Assembly: GCA_026981635.1 (NCBI GenBank)
Contig: JALSIF010000315.1
Location: forward strand, 1 to 7,399
From: JALSIF01 sp026981635 [NCBI: bacterium]
GTDB lineage: Bacteria; 4484-113; JALSIF01
Direction of reading: 5' to 3'
Length of the DNA stretch: 7,399 nt
Shown here: one piece after another, positions 1 to 6,487 of the stretch
How the letters are laid out: each line of letters opens with the position of its first letter
How positions within the stretch are numbered: the first letter of the stretch is position 1
Notes under the pieces: generated by a model
Databases searched by the model: none
What the model saw: the letters and a program-made list of their open reading frames with translations, nothing else
What the model was told of the DNA's origin: nothing
Program-made: the position numbers and the translations under genes

Positions 1-1171
1 CCTGCTTGACCCGCTCAAGGTAGCCGGTGATCTTGTTAAAGGCCTTCTCGTCAATCACCGCGTTAAGGAAGTTGGAAAAGTCCCGCACATCCCCCATCTT
101 CATGGATGAGATGTCTCGCAAAAGCCACTCTCTCACCTCCTCCCACAGGGACTGGGGGATGTAGGCCCGGCTGGCCGCCGAGCACTTCTGTCCCTGATAC
201 TCAAAGGCTCCCCGGCTAAGGGCAGTGATCAGCGCCTCAACGTCGGCGCTCCGGTGGGCAAAGACGAAGTCCTTCCCCCCGGTCTCGCCCACGATGCGGG
301 GATAGGAGCGGTAGCGGTCAATGTTTTCCCCGATGGTGCGGAACATGAACTGGAAGGTCTTGGTGGAACCGGTAAAGTGCAGGCCGGCCAGGTCGGGATG
401 GGTCAGGCAGACCTCCCCCACCTCCTGGGGTGGCTCGGCGTGGATAAGGTTTATCACCCCGGGGGGAAGCCCCGCCTCCTCCAGGATGAGGTAGGTGACC
501 CAAGCCGACAGGGTCTGGGTGAAGGTGGGCTTCCACACCGCCACATTCCCCATCAGGGCCGGTGCGGTGGGCAGGTTTCCCCCGATGGAGGTGAAGTTGA
601 AGGGGGTGACGGCAAAGATGAACCCCTCCAGGGGGCGGTACTCCAGCCGGTTCCACACCCCTCGCGAGGAGATGGGTGGCTGGTCGGTGTAGATCAGGTA
701 GGCGTAGTAGGCGTTGAAGCGCCAAAAGTCAATCAGCTCACAGGCGCTGTCAATCTCAGCCTGGAAGATGTTCTTGGACTGGCCCAGCATGGTGGCGGCG
801 TTGTTGTCCTGGCGCTTGGGGCCGGCGAGGATCTCTGCCGCCTTGAGGAAGATGGCGATGCGCTGATACCAGGGCATGCGCGACCACTCCTGCCAAGCCT
901 CCTTGGCCGCCTCAATGGCCCTCAGGGCCTCCTCCTTCCCGGCCAGGTGCACCTTGGCCAGCACCAGGTCGTGGTCATGGGGGGCGCGAAGCTCCTTGAT
1001 GTTTCCGGTATAGACCCGCTCTCCCCCGATCACGCAGGGGATCTCCAGCGGGGCCTGGGAGATGAACTCCTCAAGCTTGGCCTTTACCGCCGCCCGCTCT
1101 GGCGTGCCCGGGGCGTAGGAGAGGACCGGCTCGTTGTCAGGCAGATTCAGTTTTGGAATGCTCCCACCCAT
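1..1171 (-). CDS. pruA: Delta-1-pyrroline-5-carboxylate dehydrogenase, ALDH4A1-like, C-terminus outside window
   Basis: The minus strand is open from an ATG at 1171 to the window edge, giving 390 residues with no stop. The enzyme oxidises glutamate semialdehyde (from P5C) to glutamate with NAD+, the second step of proline catabolism, in the cytosol. Visible hallmarks are the Rossmann-region motif TPFNFTSIGG, then ALMGNVAVWKPT, LHFTGS, the general-base Glu296 in VGETGGKDFVFAH, and the catalytic Cys330 in YQGQKCSAASRAY. The 34-residue Glu-Cys spacing is the normal ALDH value. The wording of these motifs matches the ALDH4A1/mitochondrial-type P5CDH more than the proteobacterial PutA type. Family members are about 515-565 residues, so roughly 130-170 are missing. 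The start is well bounded: an in-frame TAA lies five codons upstream (1184-1186). No Shine-Dalgarno precedes the ATG, so translation may be leaderless. No proline dehydrogenase is visible in the window. pruA and rocA are both used for this function. Confidence 0.93.
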   Translation of the reverse strand, partial: MGGSIPKLNLPDNEPVLSYAPGTPERAAVKAKLEEFISQAPLEIPCVIGGERVYTGNIKELRAPHDHDLVLAKVHLAGKEEALRAIEAAKEAWQEWSRMPWYQRIAIFLKAAEILAGPKRQDNNAATMLGQSKNIFQAEIDSACELIDFWRFNAYYAYLIYTDQPPISSRGVWNRLEYRPLEGFIFAVTPFNFTSIGGNLPTAPALMGNVAVWKPTFTQTLSAWVTYLILEEAGLPPGVINLIHAEPPQEVGEVCLTHPDLAGLHFTGSTKTFQFMFRTIGENIDRYRSYPRIVGETGGKDFVFAHRSADVEALITALSRGAFEYQGQKCSAASRAYIPQSLWEEVREWLLRDISSMKMGDVRDFSNFLNAVIDEKAFNKITGYLERVKQ

Positions 1172-1177
1172 AGTGGG

Positions 1178-1205
1178 ATAATCTTAGCCGACCAAACTTT
1201 GTCAC
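1178..1205 (-). promoter_or_regulatory. Candidate promoter of the P5C dehydrogenase gene, implying a leaderless mRNA
   Basis: Read on the minus strand, GTGACA (1200-1205) lies 16 bases before GATTAT (1178-1183). The -10 box ends only six bases before the ATG, so initiation at the usual 6-8 base distance would fall on or beside the A of the start codon. The absence of any purine-rich Shine-Dalgarno in this gap fits a leaderless message. The -35 box matches TTGACA at five of six bases, and the -10 match is moderate, so this is a candidate only. Confidence 0.4.
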
Positions 1206-1261
1206 CTGGTGGATGACACTGCCTTGAAATTCAGCCTGAGAACAGGGATCGGGAGTTTGCC

Positions 1262-3835
1262 ATGAGAAAGGGATGGCTGCTTTCAGCTGCTTTTCTGCTG
1301 GGGCTTTTTCTCTCTAGCTCTGCCCTGGCCGAAGAGCTTGCCCCACTCCCTGCTCCGGTCACCATTGAGGAGTGGAGCGCCTTGGGGCCCCTGCCGGTGG
1401 GGGTGAGGGAGGCGGGAGTTGACCCCACCGCCCGCTTCGGTGATCCCCTCACCCTGCCCCGAGCCCTTGGCCGGTGCGTGCCGAGTTACCTGGTGGAAGG
1501 GAACGAGGTGTGCTGGCGAAAGGTGAGGGCCGACGAGAAGGGCTGGGTGACCGTTGAGCCGGTGGGGATAAATGAGGACCTGCTCATGGACGAGTGGGGC
1601 CTGGCGGGGGTCATCTTTACCAACCTGGCCCGGGCCACCTTCACCGTGGAGGGTGGTCCCTACCGCGCTTTGGTGTGGGCCGACCGGGTGGGTTCCTTCA
1701 AGCTGAACGGCCGGGTCTACTACGGGAGCATCTATGGCTACCACCGGGCGCCGGTGCCGGTGGTCCTCCGGCCGGGGGAGAACCGCATTGAGCTGGCCAC
1801 CCGGGGAGACGGCCGCTTCCGCATTGAGATCCTTCCCCCGGAAGATGACCTGTTCATCTCTTCTGGCGACTTTACCCTTCCCGACCTGGTGAGAGGCAAG
1901 CGCCTGCCAACCCTTGTCGGAGTTACCCTGGTAAACGCCACCAACCGCTGGATCACCCCCCGGCTTTATCTCAAGCCAAACGAACTCTACGAGGAGGAGG
2001 TCTCCCATCCCGAGGTCTCCCTCGCTCCCCTTTCCATCATGAAGCTGCCAGTCAAACTTACCCCCAAGCTGGAAAGCTTTCCCGCCGACTACCCGGAGGA
2101 GGTGGTGGAGCTGACTCTGGTGGTGGAGGGAGAGGGGCTTTCCAGTAAGACCAGCTTCAGCCTCAGGGTGCGCGATCCCGACCAGGCCTACAAGGTGACC
2201 TTCAAGTCCCAGATTGACGGTTCGGTCCAGTACTACGGGATCCGCTACCCCAAGGGGTTTGATGCCAACAGGAAGTATGCCCTCATCATCTCCCTCCACG
2301 GAGCGGGGGTGGAGGGGATCGGCATGGCCCAGGCCCACCAGCCCCTGGACTGGGCCTTCGTGGTCTCCCCCACCAACCGCCGCCCCTTCGGCTTTGACTG
2401 GCAGGACTGGGGCCGGCTGGACCTGCTGGAGGTGCTTGACCGGGTTACCTTGACCCTGCCGGTGGACCAGGAGCGCATCTACCTCATGGGCCACTCCATG
2501 GGCGGACACGGCACCTGGATAAACGGCTTCCTCTATCCCGACCGCTTTGCCGCCATCGGGCCGGAGGCGGGCTGGACCACCTTTGACCTCTATGTGCCCA
2601 TGTTTATGCGCCGCAACCTGATCCTGGGCGACCCGGACCTAAACCGCCTTTGGCGGCTGGCCCTGCGGGAGGAGAACACGGTGCTCCTGGCTAGAAACGC
2701 CACCAATCTTCCCGTCTTTGCGGTGGTGGGAAGCGCCGACGACAACGTCCCTCCCCAGCAGCCCCGCATGCTGGTCTCCATGCTCAGGCTTCTGGGCAAC
2801 GACCAGGTGGAGTTCCACGAGCTTCCCGGCCAGCCCCACTGGTGGGGCGATCCCAAGGTGCCCGGCCGAACCCCGCCCAACTACACCCCCCTGCTTGAGT
2901 TCCTGCAGGAAAGGCGTCTCAACCCCTACCCGCGGAAGGTGAGCTTCTTCTCCCACAACTACTCGGTAAACGACCGGGCCTACTGGGTCAAGGTGCTAAG
3001 GCCCTTCAAAGTCTATGAGGACATCGTGGTTGAGGCCGAGGCAGTTTCGCGTAGCCGCATTGAGGTTAAGACCAGAAACGTTGAGTACCTGGAGCTTGTC
3101 CTCTCTGAGAAGCTGGTTGATCCCGGCAAGGTCCAGATTGTGATTGATGGGGTGGAGCTTGAAGTTGAATTTGAGGGCGGGGAATATCCGGTTGACTTCC
3201 AGCGGGCCGAGACCTGGGGGCTAAGCTGCGGCTGCGAGGAGATCTCCCCCCTCAAAGCTGGCCTCACCTACGGGCCCATGAAGCAGGTCTATATGAAGCC
3301 CTTCCTGCTGGTCTACGGAACCGCCGGCTCTCCTGAGCAGACCGAGCAGAATCTCCATCTAGCCCGCCTCACCGCCCAGCGTTGGTGGTACCAGGCCAAC
3401 GGCTTTGCCCAGATAGTCGCCGACCGGGAGGTTGGCGAGGAGGAGGAGCTTAACTACAACCTGGTGCTCATCGGCGGTCCAGAATCAAACCTGGTCACCG
3501 CCCGCCTGATGGACAGGCTGCCCATCCAGGTGGTGGGCCGGGAGGTGCGGCTTGCCGGTAGGCGCATCGTGAGGGAGGAGCCGGTGGCGGTCAAGTTCGT
3601 CTATCCCCACCCCAAGCACCATCAGAACCTGGTCATGGTGATGGCGGCCACCGACCCCGCCGCCTACTCCCTGCTTCCCTCCCTGGGGGTGATCTACTCG
3701 GCCTCCGGCATGCCCGACTTCATCGTGGTGGGCCGAGAGCTTCGCACCCTGGGCTACGCTGGGGCGCGTGCCTTCGGCTTCTTCAACCTGCGCTGGGAAT
3801 ATGCCCCGGAGCTCACCTACCTCAACCCGGAGTAG
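1262..3835 (+). CDS. Secreted multidomain alpha/beta hydrolase (prolyl-oligopeptidase/esterase-like)
   Basis: This 857-residue protein begins with a Sec signal peptide (basic MRKGW, hydrophobic core, probable cleavage ALA-EE after residue 23), so it should act outside the cytoplasm. Residues about 110-192 look like a galactose-binding-type beta domain (WADRVGSFKLNGRVYYG, then PVVLRPGENRIEL). About 195-300 looks like an Ig-type sandwich. About 310-555 is an alpha/beta-hydrolase domain: oxyanion region IISLHGAG, nucleophile Ser412 in GHSMGGHG, Asp493 in GSADDNVPP and His526 in GQPHWWGD complete the triad. The last 300 residues are a further domain I cannot name; it contains a CGC motif near 655, LLVYGTAG and YNLVLIGGPESN. 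The family includes serine peptidases and carbohydrate or polyester esterases, so substrate is undetermined. The ATG follows GGGAG at 1251-1255 with a six-base gap. It stands alone on its strand; the gene before it is divergent and the next is convergent. Confidence 0.85.
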   Translation: MRKGWLLSAAFLLGLFLSSSALAEELAPLPAPVTIEEWSALGPLPVGVREAGVDPTARFGDPLTLPRALGRCVPSYLVEGNEVCWRKVRADEKGWVTVEPVGINEDLLMDEWGLAGVIFTNLARATFTVEGGPYRALVWADRVGSFKLNGRVYYGSIYGYHRAPVPVVLRPGENRIELATRGDGRFRIEILPPEDDLFISSGDFTLPDLVRGKRLPTLVGVTLVNATNRWITPRLYLKPNELYEEEVSHPEVSLAPLSIMKLPVKLTPKLESFPADYPEEVVELTLVVEGEGLSSKTSFSLRVRDPDQAYKVTFKSQIDGSVQYYGIRYPKGFDANRKYALIISLHGAGVEGIGMAQAHQPLDWAFVVSPTNRRPFGFDWQDWGRLDLLEVLDRVTLTLPVDQERIYLMGHSMGGHGTWINGFLYPDRFAAIGPEAGWTTFDLYVPMFMRRNLILGDPDLNRLWRLALREENTVLLARNATNLPVFAVVGSADDNVPPQQPRMLVSMLRLLGNDQVEFHELPGQPHWWGDPKVPGRTPPNYTPLLEFLQERRLNPYPRKVSFFSHNYSVNDRAYWVKVLRPFKVYEDIVVEAEAVSRSRIEVKTRNVEYLELVLSEKLVDPGKVQIVIDGVELEVEFEGGEYPVDFQRAETWGLSCGCEEISPLKAGLTYGPMKQVYMKPFLLVYGTAGSPEQTEQNLHLARLTAQRWWYQANGFAQIVADREVGEEEELNYNLVLIGGPESNLVTARLMDRLPIQVVGREVRLAGRRIVREEPVAVKFVYPHPKHHQNLVMVMAATDPAAYSLLPSLGVIYSASGMPDFIVVGRELRTLGYAGARAFGFFNLRWEYAPELTYLNPE

Positions 3836-3837
3836 GG

Positions 3838-4593
3838 CTAGCCCTCACCCAGGGTCTTGGTCAACTTGCTGGCCAGCCCCATCAGGTATCCGCCACCCCC
3901 CACCAGCAGGACCACCAGCACCCACACGGTCAGGGTCAGCCACCCGGGACGCTCCACTGCCACCGCCGGCTGGCCCACCCCAGGGGGAGGGGCGGCAGAC
4001 TGGGGAACAGGGGGAGGGGAAGTTGCCGCGGGCTGAACGGGGGAGGAAGCCTTACTCTCGGGTGGACCACCATCAGGTGGTGCTGCTTCCCCGCTTGCTG
4101 TTTCAGCCTGCCCCGCCGAAGCTCCATCAGCAGTGGGTGGCTCTGCGGTCTGCACTCCCCTTCCCATCATGCCACCGGCGGGTCCCATTCCGCCCATGCC
4201 CATTCCGGCCCCACCCATCATGCCTGGCGTGATGCGGATGCGTTCCTTGGCCACCTCATCGCCTGAGCGAAGGATGAGCTCATAGGGGCCGGGGCGAAGG
4301 TCTTGGGGAAGGGTGATCCTGAGGGTGAAATCCTCTCCTCCAACTTTGTACATCCCCAATGGGATCTCTCCCCGGGTCCCCTTAATCACCACCTCAACCG
4401 ACTTTGCCCCCTCAAACCCGACCGCTTCAATGGCCACTGTGTCCCCTGGTGGCATCTGGCTGTGGCTGAGCTTCATCATGGGTCCTTCACCGTGGGCCAG
4501 AGCGGGAGGAGCAGGGAGGTAAATCCCCAGAAGGCTTAGGCCTACGGCCAGGGCAAAAGCTCCAAGCATCTTTTGACTGAGAAGCCTGTCCAT
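3838..4593 (-). CDS. Exported, membrane-anchored Ig-like protein with Met-rich segment; possible copper binder
   Basis: I do not recognise a named family for this 251-residue protein. A signal peptide (residues 1-33) ends in PPALA, so likely cleavage leaves His34 as the mature N-terminus, followed by GEGPMMKLSHSQM. Residues about 42-122 form a beta-rich Ig-like domain. Residues 124-146 are glycine/methionine-rich with seven Met (125, 126, 131, 133, 136, 142, 143). A Pro/Ala/Ser-rich linker runs to about 215, and one transmembrane helix (about 218-240) anchors the C-terminus. The domain should therefore face the outside. N-terminal His plus clustered Met and His is typical of periplasmic copper proteins such as CopC and PCuAC, but sequence identity to them is not evident. 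It follows the cytochrome b gene by 37 bases, with its own GAGGTGA ribosome site (4601-4607), so the two are probably co-transcribed. The inferred role is copper handling or electron-transfer support beside the cytochrome. Confidence 0.8.
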   Translation of the reverse strand: MDRLLSQKMLGAFALAVGLSLLGIYLPAPPALAHGEGPMMKLSHSQMPPGDTVAIEAVGFEGAKSVEVVIKGTRGEIPLGMYKVGGEDFTLRITLPQDLRPGPYELILRSGDEVAKERIRITPGMMGGAGMGMGGMGPAGGMMGRGVQTAEPPTADGASAGQAETASGEAAPPDGGPPESKASSPVQPAATSPPPVPQSAAPPPGVGQPAVAVERPGWLTLTVWVLVVLLVGGGGYLMGLASKLTKTLGEG

Positions 4594-4600
4594 CTCACAT

Positions 4601-4607
4601 CACCTCA
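4601..4607 (-). promoter_or_regulatory. Ribosome binding site of the Met-rich protein gene
   Basis: GAGGTGA on the minus strand lies seven bases before the ATG at 4593. It matches the complement of the bacterial 16S 3' end and fixes the start so that the complete signal peptide is included. Confidence 0.7.
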
Positions 4608-4631
4608 CTGGTCGCTAAATCGGGCATCCCA

Positions 4632-5678
4632 TCACATCCCCAGGTGGCTGGCGGGTGGGCTAAGCGCTCCCCAGACGGTGAAGAAGAGCCAAAGCAGGAG
4701 TCCCACGACAAGGAGCAGGCGGGTAAGTTTTATGCGGAGCTCCTCCTTGAGGCTGGGCAGGTTGGCCACCGCCAGGAAGGCAAGCAGAAAGACCACCATG
4801 ATGGCTGAGCCCACCAGGATGCCCATCGCCCCCATCCAGTTTTCCAGCTGGTAGAAGACCAGAAAGGGCAAGGGCGGCTTGGTCGCCTCAATTCCCTCCA
4901 CTGCCCGGTTGAGAAGCACCGGCGGGAAATAGGTCCCAAGAATGATGAGAACTCCTAAAGAAAGCAGGCTTAGGCCACCGAGCTTAATGGCGTGGGTGTA
5001 GAAGGGAACTTTGGGCTGGGGCTTGCCCTCAAGTTCTGGGGGAGTGGAGATGCCGTGGTGGCGGATGTAGAAGAGGTGCAGGCCGAGCAGAAATAGCAGG
5101 ATCAGGGGGAGGATGGAGATATGCCAGGTGACCACCCGCTGGAGCATCTCGTTAGTGAGGGTAAGCTCCTCGCTTACCGGATAGGTGAGTGGACCAAGTA
5201 GGTCATTTACCGCCTTGAAATGTTGCAAAGCCTCGTATCCCTCCTGGTCCCACTTGAGCACCGTGCCGGTGAAGTAGAGGTTGATAAGCACCCCGAGAAG
5301 GAGCAGTCCAACGATGAAGTTTATCCCCCGCGGATAACGCAGGGCTAGGGTCCACACCACCCGGGCAAGGTGGACGATCACCAGCGCCACCGCCAGGGTT
5401 GCGCTCCAATAGTGGACTCCCCTCACGATGGAGAGCCAGGGAATGTCGGCGCTGATAGCAAACACACTGTCCCAGGCAAGGTCACTTTGGGGGGCGTAGT
5501 ACTGGGAGAGGATGATGCCGGTGACGATTGCCCAGACGATCAGCCCCAGGGTAAGACCTCCCAGGCTGTACCAGAGGCTATTGGCGTGTGGTGGGATAGG
5601 GTAGCTAACGGCGTCGAAGCCCAGAGCTTTAGCCGTGGAGAGATTGGAGAGATTTGAATGGCTGTCTTCCTGCTTCAT
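4632..5678 (-). CDS. Cytochrome b of the b6 type with fused C-terminal (subunit IV-like) part
   Basis: This 348-residue integral membrane protein has about seven helices. The first four (about 36-60, 88-111, 119-138, 184-205) form the diheme b6-like core: His89/His103 and His186/His201 are the expected heme ligands. The second pair has 14 intervening residues, as in cytochrome b6, not the 13 of mitochondrial cytochrome b. Motifs WLSIVRGVHYWSA, FTGTVLKWDQEGY and IRHHGIS also follow b6. The last three helices (about 232-252, 283-305, 317-337) correspond to subunit IV. Two features differ from classical enzymes: the Qo motif PEWY reads PPLP (268-271), and the Cys that attaches heme c(i) in b6 is Ser38 in the YSLGG motif. 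It should carry electrons between quinol and an unknown partner; no Rieske or c-type cytochrome gene is in the window. Its promoter contains a CsoR-like operator. A weak GGTAGG (5690-5695) lies 11 bases before the ATG. Confidence 0.88.
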   Translation of the reverse strand: MKQEDSHSNLSNLSTAKALGFDAVSYPIPPHANSLWYSLGGLTLGLIVWAIVTGIILSQYYAPQSDLAWDSVFAISADIPWLSIVRGVHYWSATLAVALVIVHLARVVWTLALRYPRGINFIVGLLLLGVLINLYFTGTVLKWDQEGYEALQHFKAVNDLLGPLTYPVSEELTLTNEMLQRVVTWHISILPLILLFLLGLHLFYIRHHGISTPPELEGKPQPKVPFYTHAIKLGGLSLLSLGVLIILGTYFPPVLLNRAVEGIEATKPPLPFLVFYQLENWMGAMGILVGSAIMVVFLLAFLAVANLPSLKEELRIKLTRLLLVVGLLLWLFFTVWGALSPPASHLGM

Positions 5679-5718
5679 CTTGATGCGAGCCTACCGAAAA
5701 TTAATAGGGCCAGTCTAA

Positions 5719-5747
5719 CATATATACCCCTCTGGGGTATTTGTCAA
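5719..5747 (-). promoter_or_regulatory. Sigma-70-type promoter of the cytochrome b operon
   Basis: On the minus strand TTGACA (5742-5747) is a perfect -35 box and TATATG (5719-5724) a good -10 box, separated by exactly 17 bases. Predicted initiation is near 5712, giving a leader of about 34 bases. The -35 box includes the TGA stop (5744-5746) of the upstream gene, so this promoter can uncouple the cytochrome and Met-rich genes from that neighbour. Confidence 0.75.
5724..5740 (-). promoter_or_regulatory. CsoR/RcnR/CstR-like operator, perfect 7-3-7 inverted repeat
   Basis: ATACCCC-AGA-GGGGTAT is perfectly symmetric in its 7-base arms and almost exactly fills the promoter spacer, overlapping the first base of the -10 box. 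AT-flanked C4/G4 inverted repeats of this form are the known operator class of the CsoR family, whose copper-sensing members repress copA/csoR promoters until Cu(I) binds; persulfide-sensing CstR sites look alike. Repression by steric block of RNA polymerase is the expected mode. No csoR gene is in the window, so the regulator would be encoded elsewhere. The similarity is judged by eye from the general motif. Confidence 0.65.
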
Positions 5748-6367
5748 CCCCCTGGGGGCAAGCCTGCCTTCTCCGCCTTGACCAGAAGCTTGATCAGGGA
5801 GAAGGCAGGGTCTTTAAGGTCAGCGGGAAGCATCACCTCCCAGTGGCGGTTGAGGTAGCTTTTGAGGTAGCTAATGACATCACCTAGGGAAATGGCGATA
5901 TACCCGGGGGTTTGGCTGGGGAGGTAGGAGCCGAAGGCGACCAGCCTGAGGTGGCAGGTCCGGTCGTGGAGACAGATCTCGGCATCACCCCGGCTGAGGA
6001 GTCTTTCCACTTGGTGTTCCACCTCCTCCTGTGGGCAGCAGCCAAAGCGGAGCAGGGCTGCCCGGAGCACGGCTGGTCGTCGGGCGGCTGCGTTTAGTTC
6101 GGCGCGGCCCTCCTTTACTTCACCTACCAGCATCACCATCCGGTCGTCGGGCAATCTGAGTAGGGGATCGGTCTCCCGAAGCTCGCTTTCCTCTCCCCGT
6201 TCACCCACAATTGCCCTCGCCGTGCCGGGAAATCTAACCGCCAGGATGTCCAGGTCGGTTGCCTCCCGGTATCCCTCCCTAGTGTGCTCAATGATGGGAT
6301 ATTCGGTTACCGTGAAGAAGCCGTTGAGCCTAAGGTAGGCTTGTGCCAGTGCTACCGCGATGTCCAC
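5744..6367 (-). CDS. Uncharacterised protein with PD-(D/E)XK nuclease-like core
   Basis: This 207-residue protein starts at GTG 6367, preceded by an excellent Shine-Dalgarno AAAGGAGG (6377-6384) with a nine-base gap. Its order of motifs fits the PD-(D/E)XK fold: an N-terminal helix with Glu22 (FTVTEYP), a strand with Asp38/Asp40 (ATDLDILAVRF), then Glu83-x-Lys85 in VMLVGEVKEGRAELN. These would be the metal and catalytic residues, so it may be an active nuclease. The C-terminal half is helical and includes a CC pair (110-111) and LVAFGSYL. It is predicted to be cytosolic, with no signal peptide or membrane helix. I recall similar short, unnamed proteins in bacterial genomes but no experimentally defined function. 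It is divergent from the ferritin gene and 65 bases upstream of the cytochrome gene, which has its own promoter. Confidence 0.75.
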   Translation of the reverse strand: MDIAVALAQAYLRLNGFFTVTEYPIIEHTREGYREATDLDILAVRFPGTARAIVGERGEESELRETDPLLRLPDDRMVMLVGEVKEGRAELNAAARRPAVLRAALLRFGCCPQEEVEHQVERLLSRGDAEICLHDRTCHLRLVAFGSYLPSQTPGYIAISLGDVISYLKSYLNRHWEVMLPADLKDPAFSLIKLLVKAEKAGLPPGG

Positions 6368-6376
6368 TCTGAGATA

Positions 6377-6384
6377 CCTCCTTT
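6377..6384 (-). promoter_or_regulatory. Ribosome binding site that sets the GTG start of the nuclease-like gene
   Basis: AAAGGAGG on the minus strand sits nine bases before GTG 6367. It supports this start over an ATG at 6652 in the same frame, which would overlap the ferritin gene antisense and add residues of poor protein character. Confidence 0.75.
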
Positions 6385-6424
6385 GGGGATGCTGAAGTTG
6401 AGCATAGCCACAAGTTGATAAGCT

Positions 6425-6434
6425 AGGAGGTGAT
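6425..6434 (+). promoter_or_regulatory. Orphan Shine-Dalgarno-like sequence in the ferritin leader
   Basis: AGGAGGTGAT is a ten-base complement of the conserved 16S 3' end (ATCACCTCCT), yet no ATG, GTG or TTG follows at 5-10 bases. It lies 54 bases before the ferritin ATG and directly precedes a palindrome. It may be chance or a leader element such as a ribosome standby site. Confidence 0.3.
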
Positions 6435-6452
6435 TTTCCCCACCTGGGGAAA
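6435..6452. repeat. 18-base palindrome between the divergent ferritin and nuclease-like genes
   Basis: TTTCCCCA-CC-TGGGGAAA has perfect eight-base arms around a CC centre. It lies 35 bases before the ferritin ATG. It could be a DNA operator for a metal- or stress-responsive regulator acting on either divergent gene, or form an RNA hairpin in the ferritin leader. Its C4/G4 core resembles the operator at 5724-5740, but the AT flanks and the central spacing (four bases between C4 and G4, against three) differ. I see no convincing -35/-10 pair for either gene in this 120-base gap. Confidence 0.5.
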
Positions 6453-6487
6453 GCGTAGGACTGAGAAACCAACCGGGAGGTGTTGAG

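Noticed and set aside
254-1216. A 320-residue plus-strand open frame.
   Set aside because: It lies antisense to the P5C dehydrogenase, which has strong family motifs; the frame shows Gly-rich low-complexity sequence.
1283-2509. A 408-residue minus-strand open frame inside the hydrolase gene.
   Set aside because: It is the mirror of a clear coding gene in GC-rich DNA, with His/Gly/Pro-rich sequence and no recognisable domain.
4067-4082. Inverted repeat ACCACC-ATCA-GGTGGT in the Met-rich protein gene.
   Set aside because: It falls in the low-complexity Pro/Gly linker, where such short symmetry is expected by chance.
5748-5758. CCCCC-T-GGGGG beside the cytochrome promoter, considered as a second operator.
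   Set aside because: It encodes the final LPPGG codons of the upstream gene and lacks the AT-flanked arms of the operator at 5724-5740; it might still extend that site, but I cannot support it.
5898-5913. A second CsoR-like site, ATACCCGGGGGTTT.
   Set aside because: It is asymmetric, lies inside the nuclease-like coding sequence and follows from the codons for a TPGYI segment.
6430-6486. An 18-codon upstream frame from GTG 6430 before the ferritin.
   Set aside because: The GTG lies within the Shine-Dalgarno-like sequence itself, leaving no spacing for initiation.
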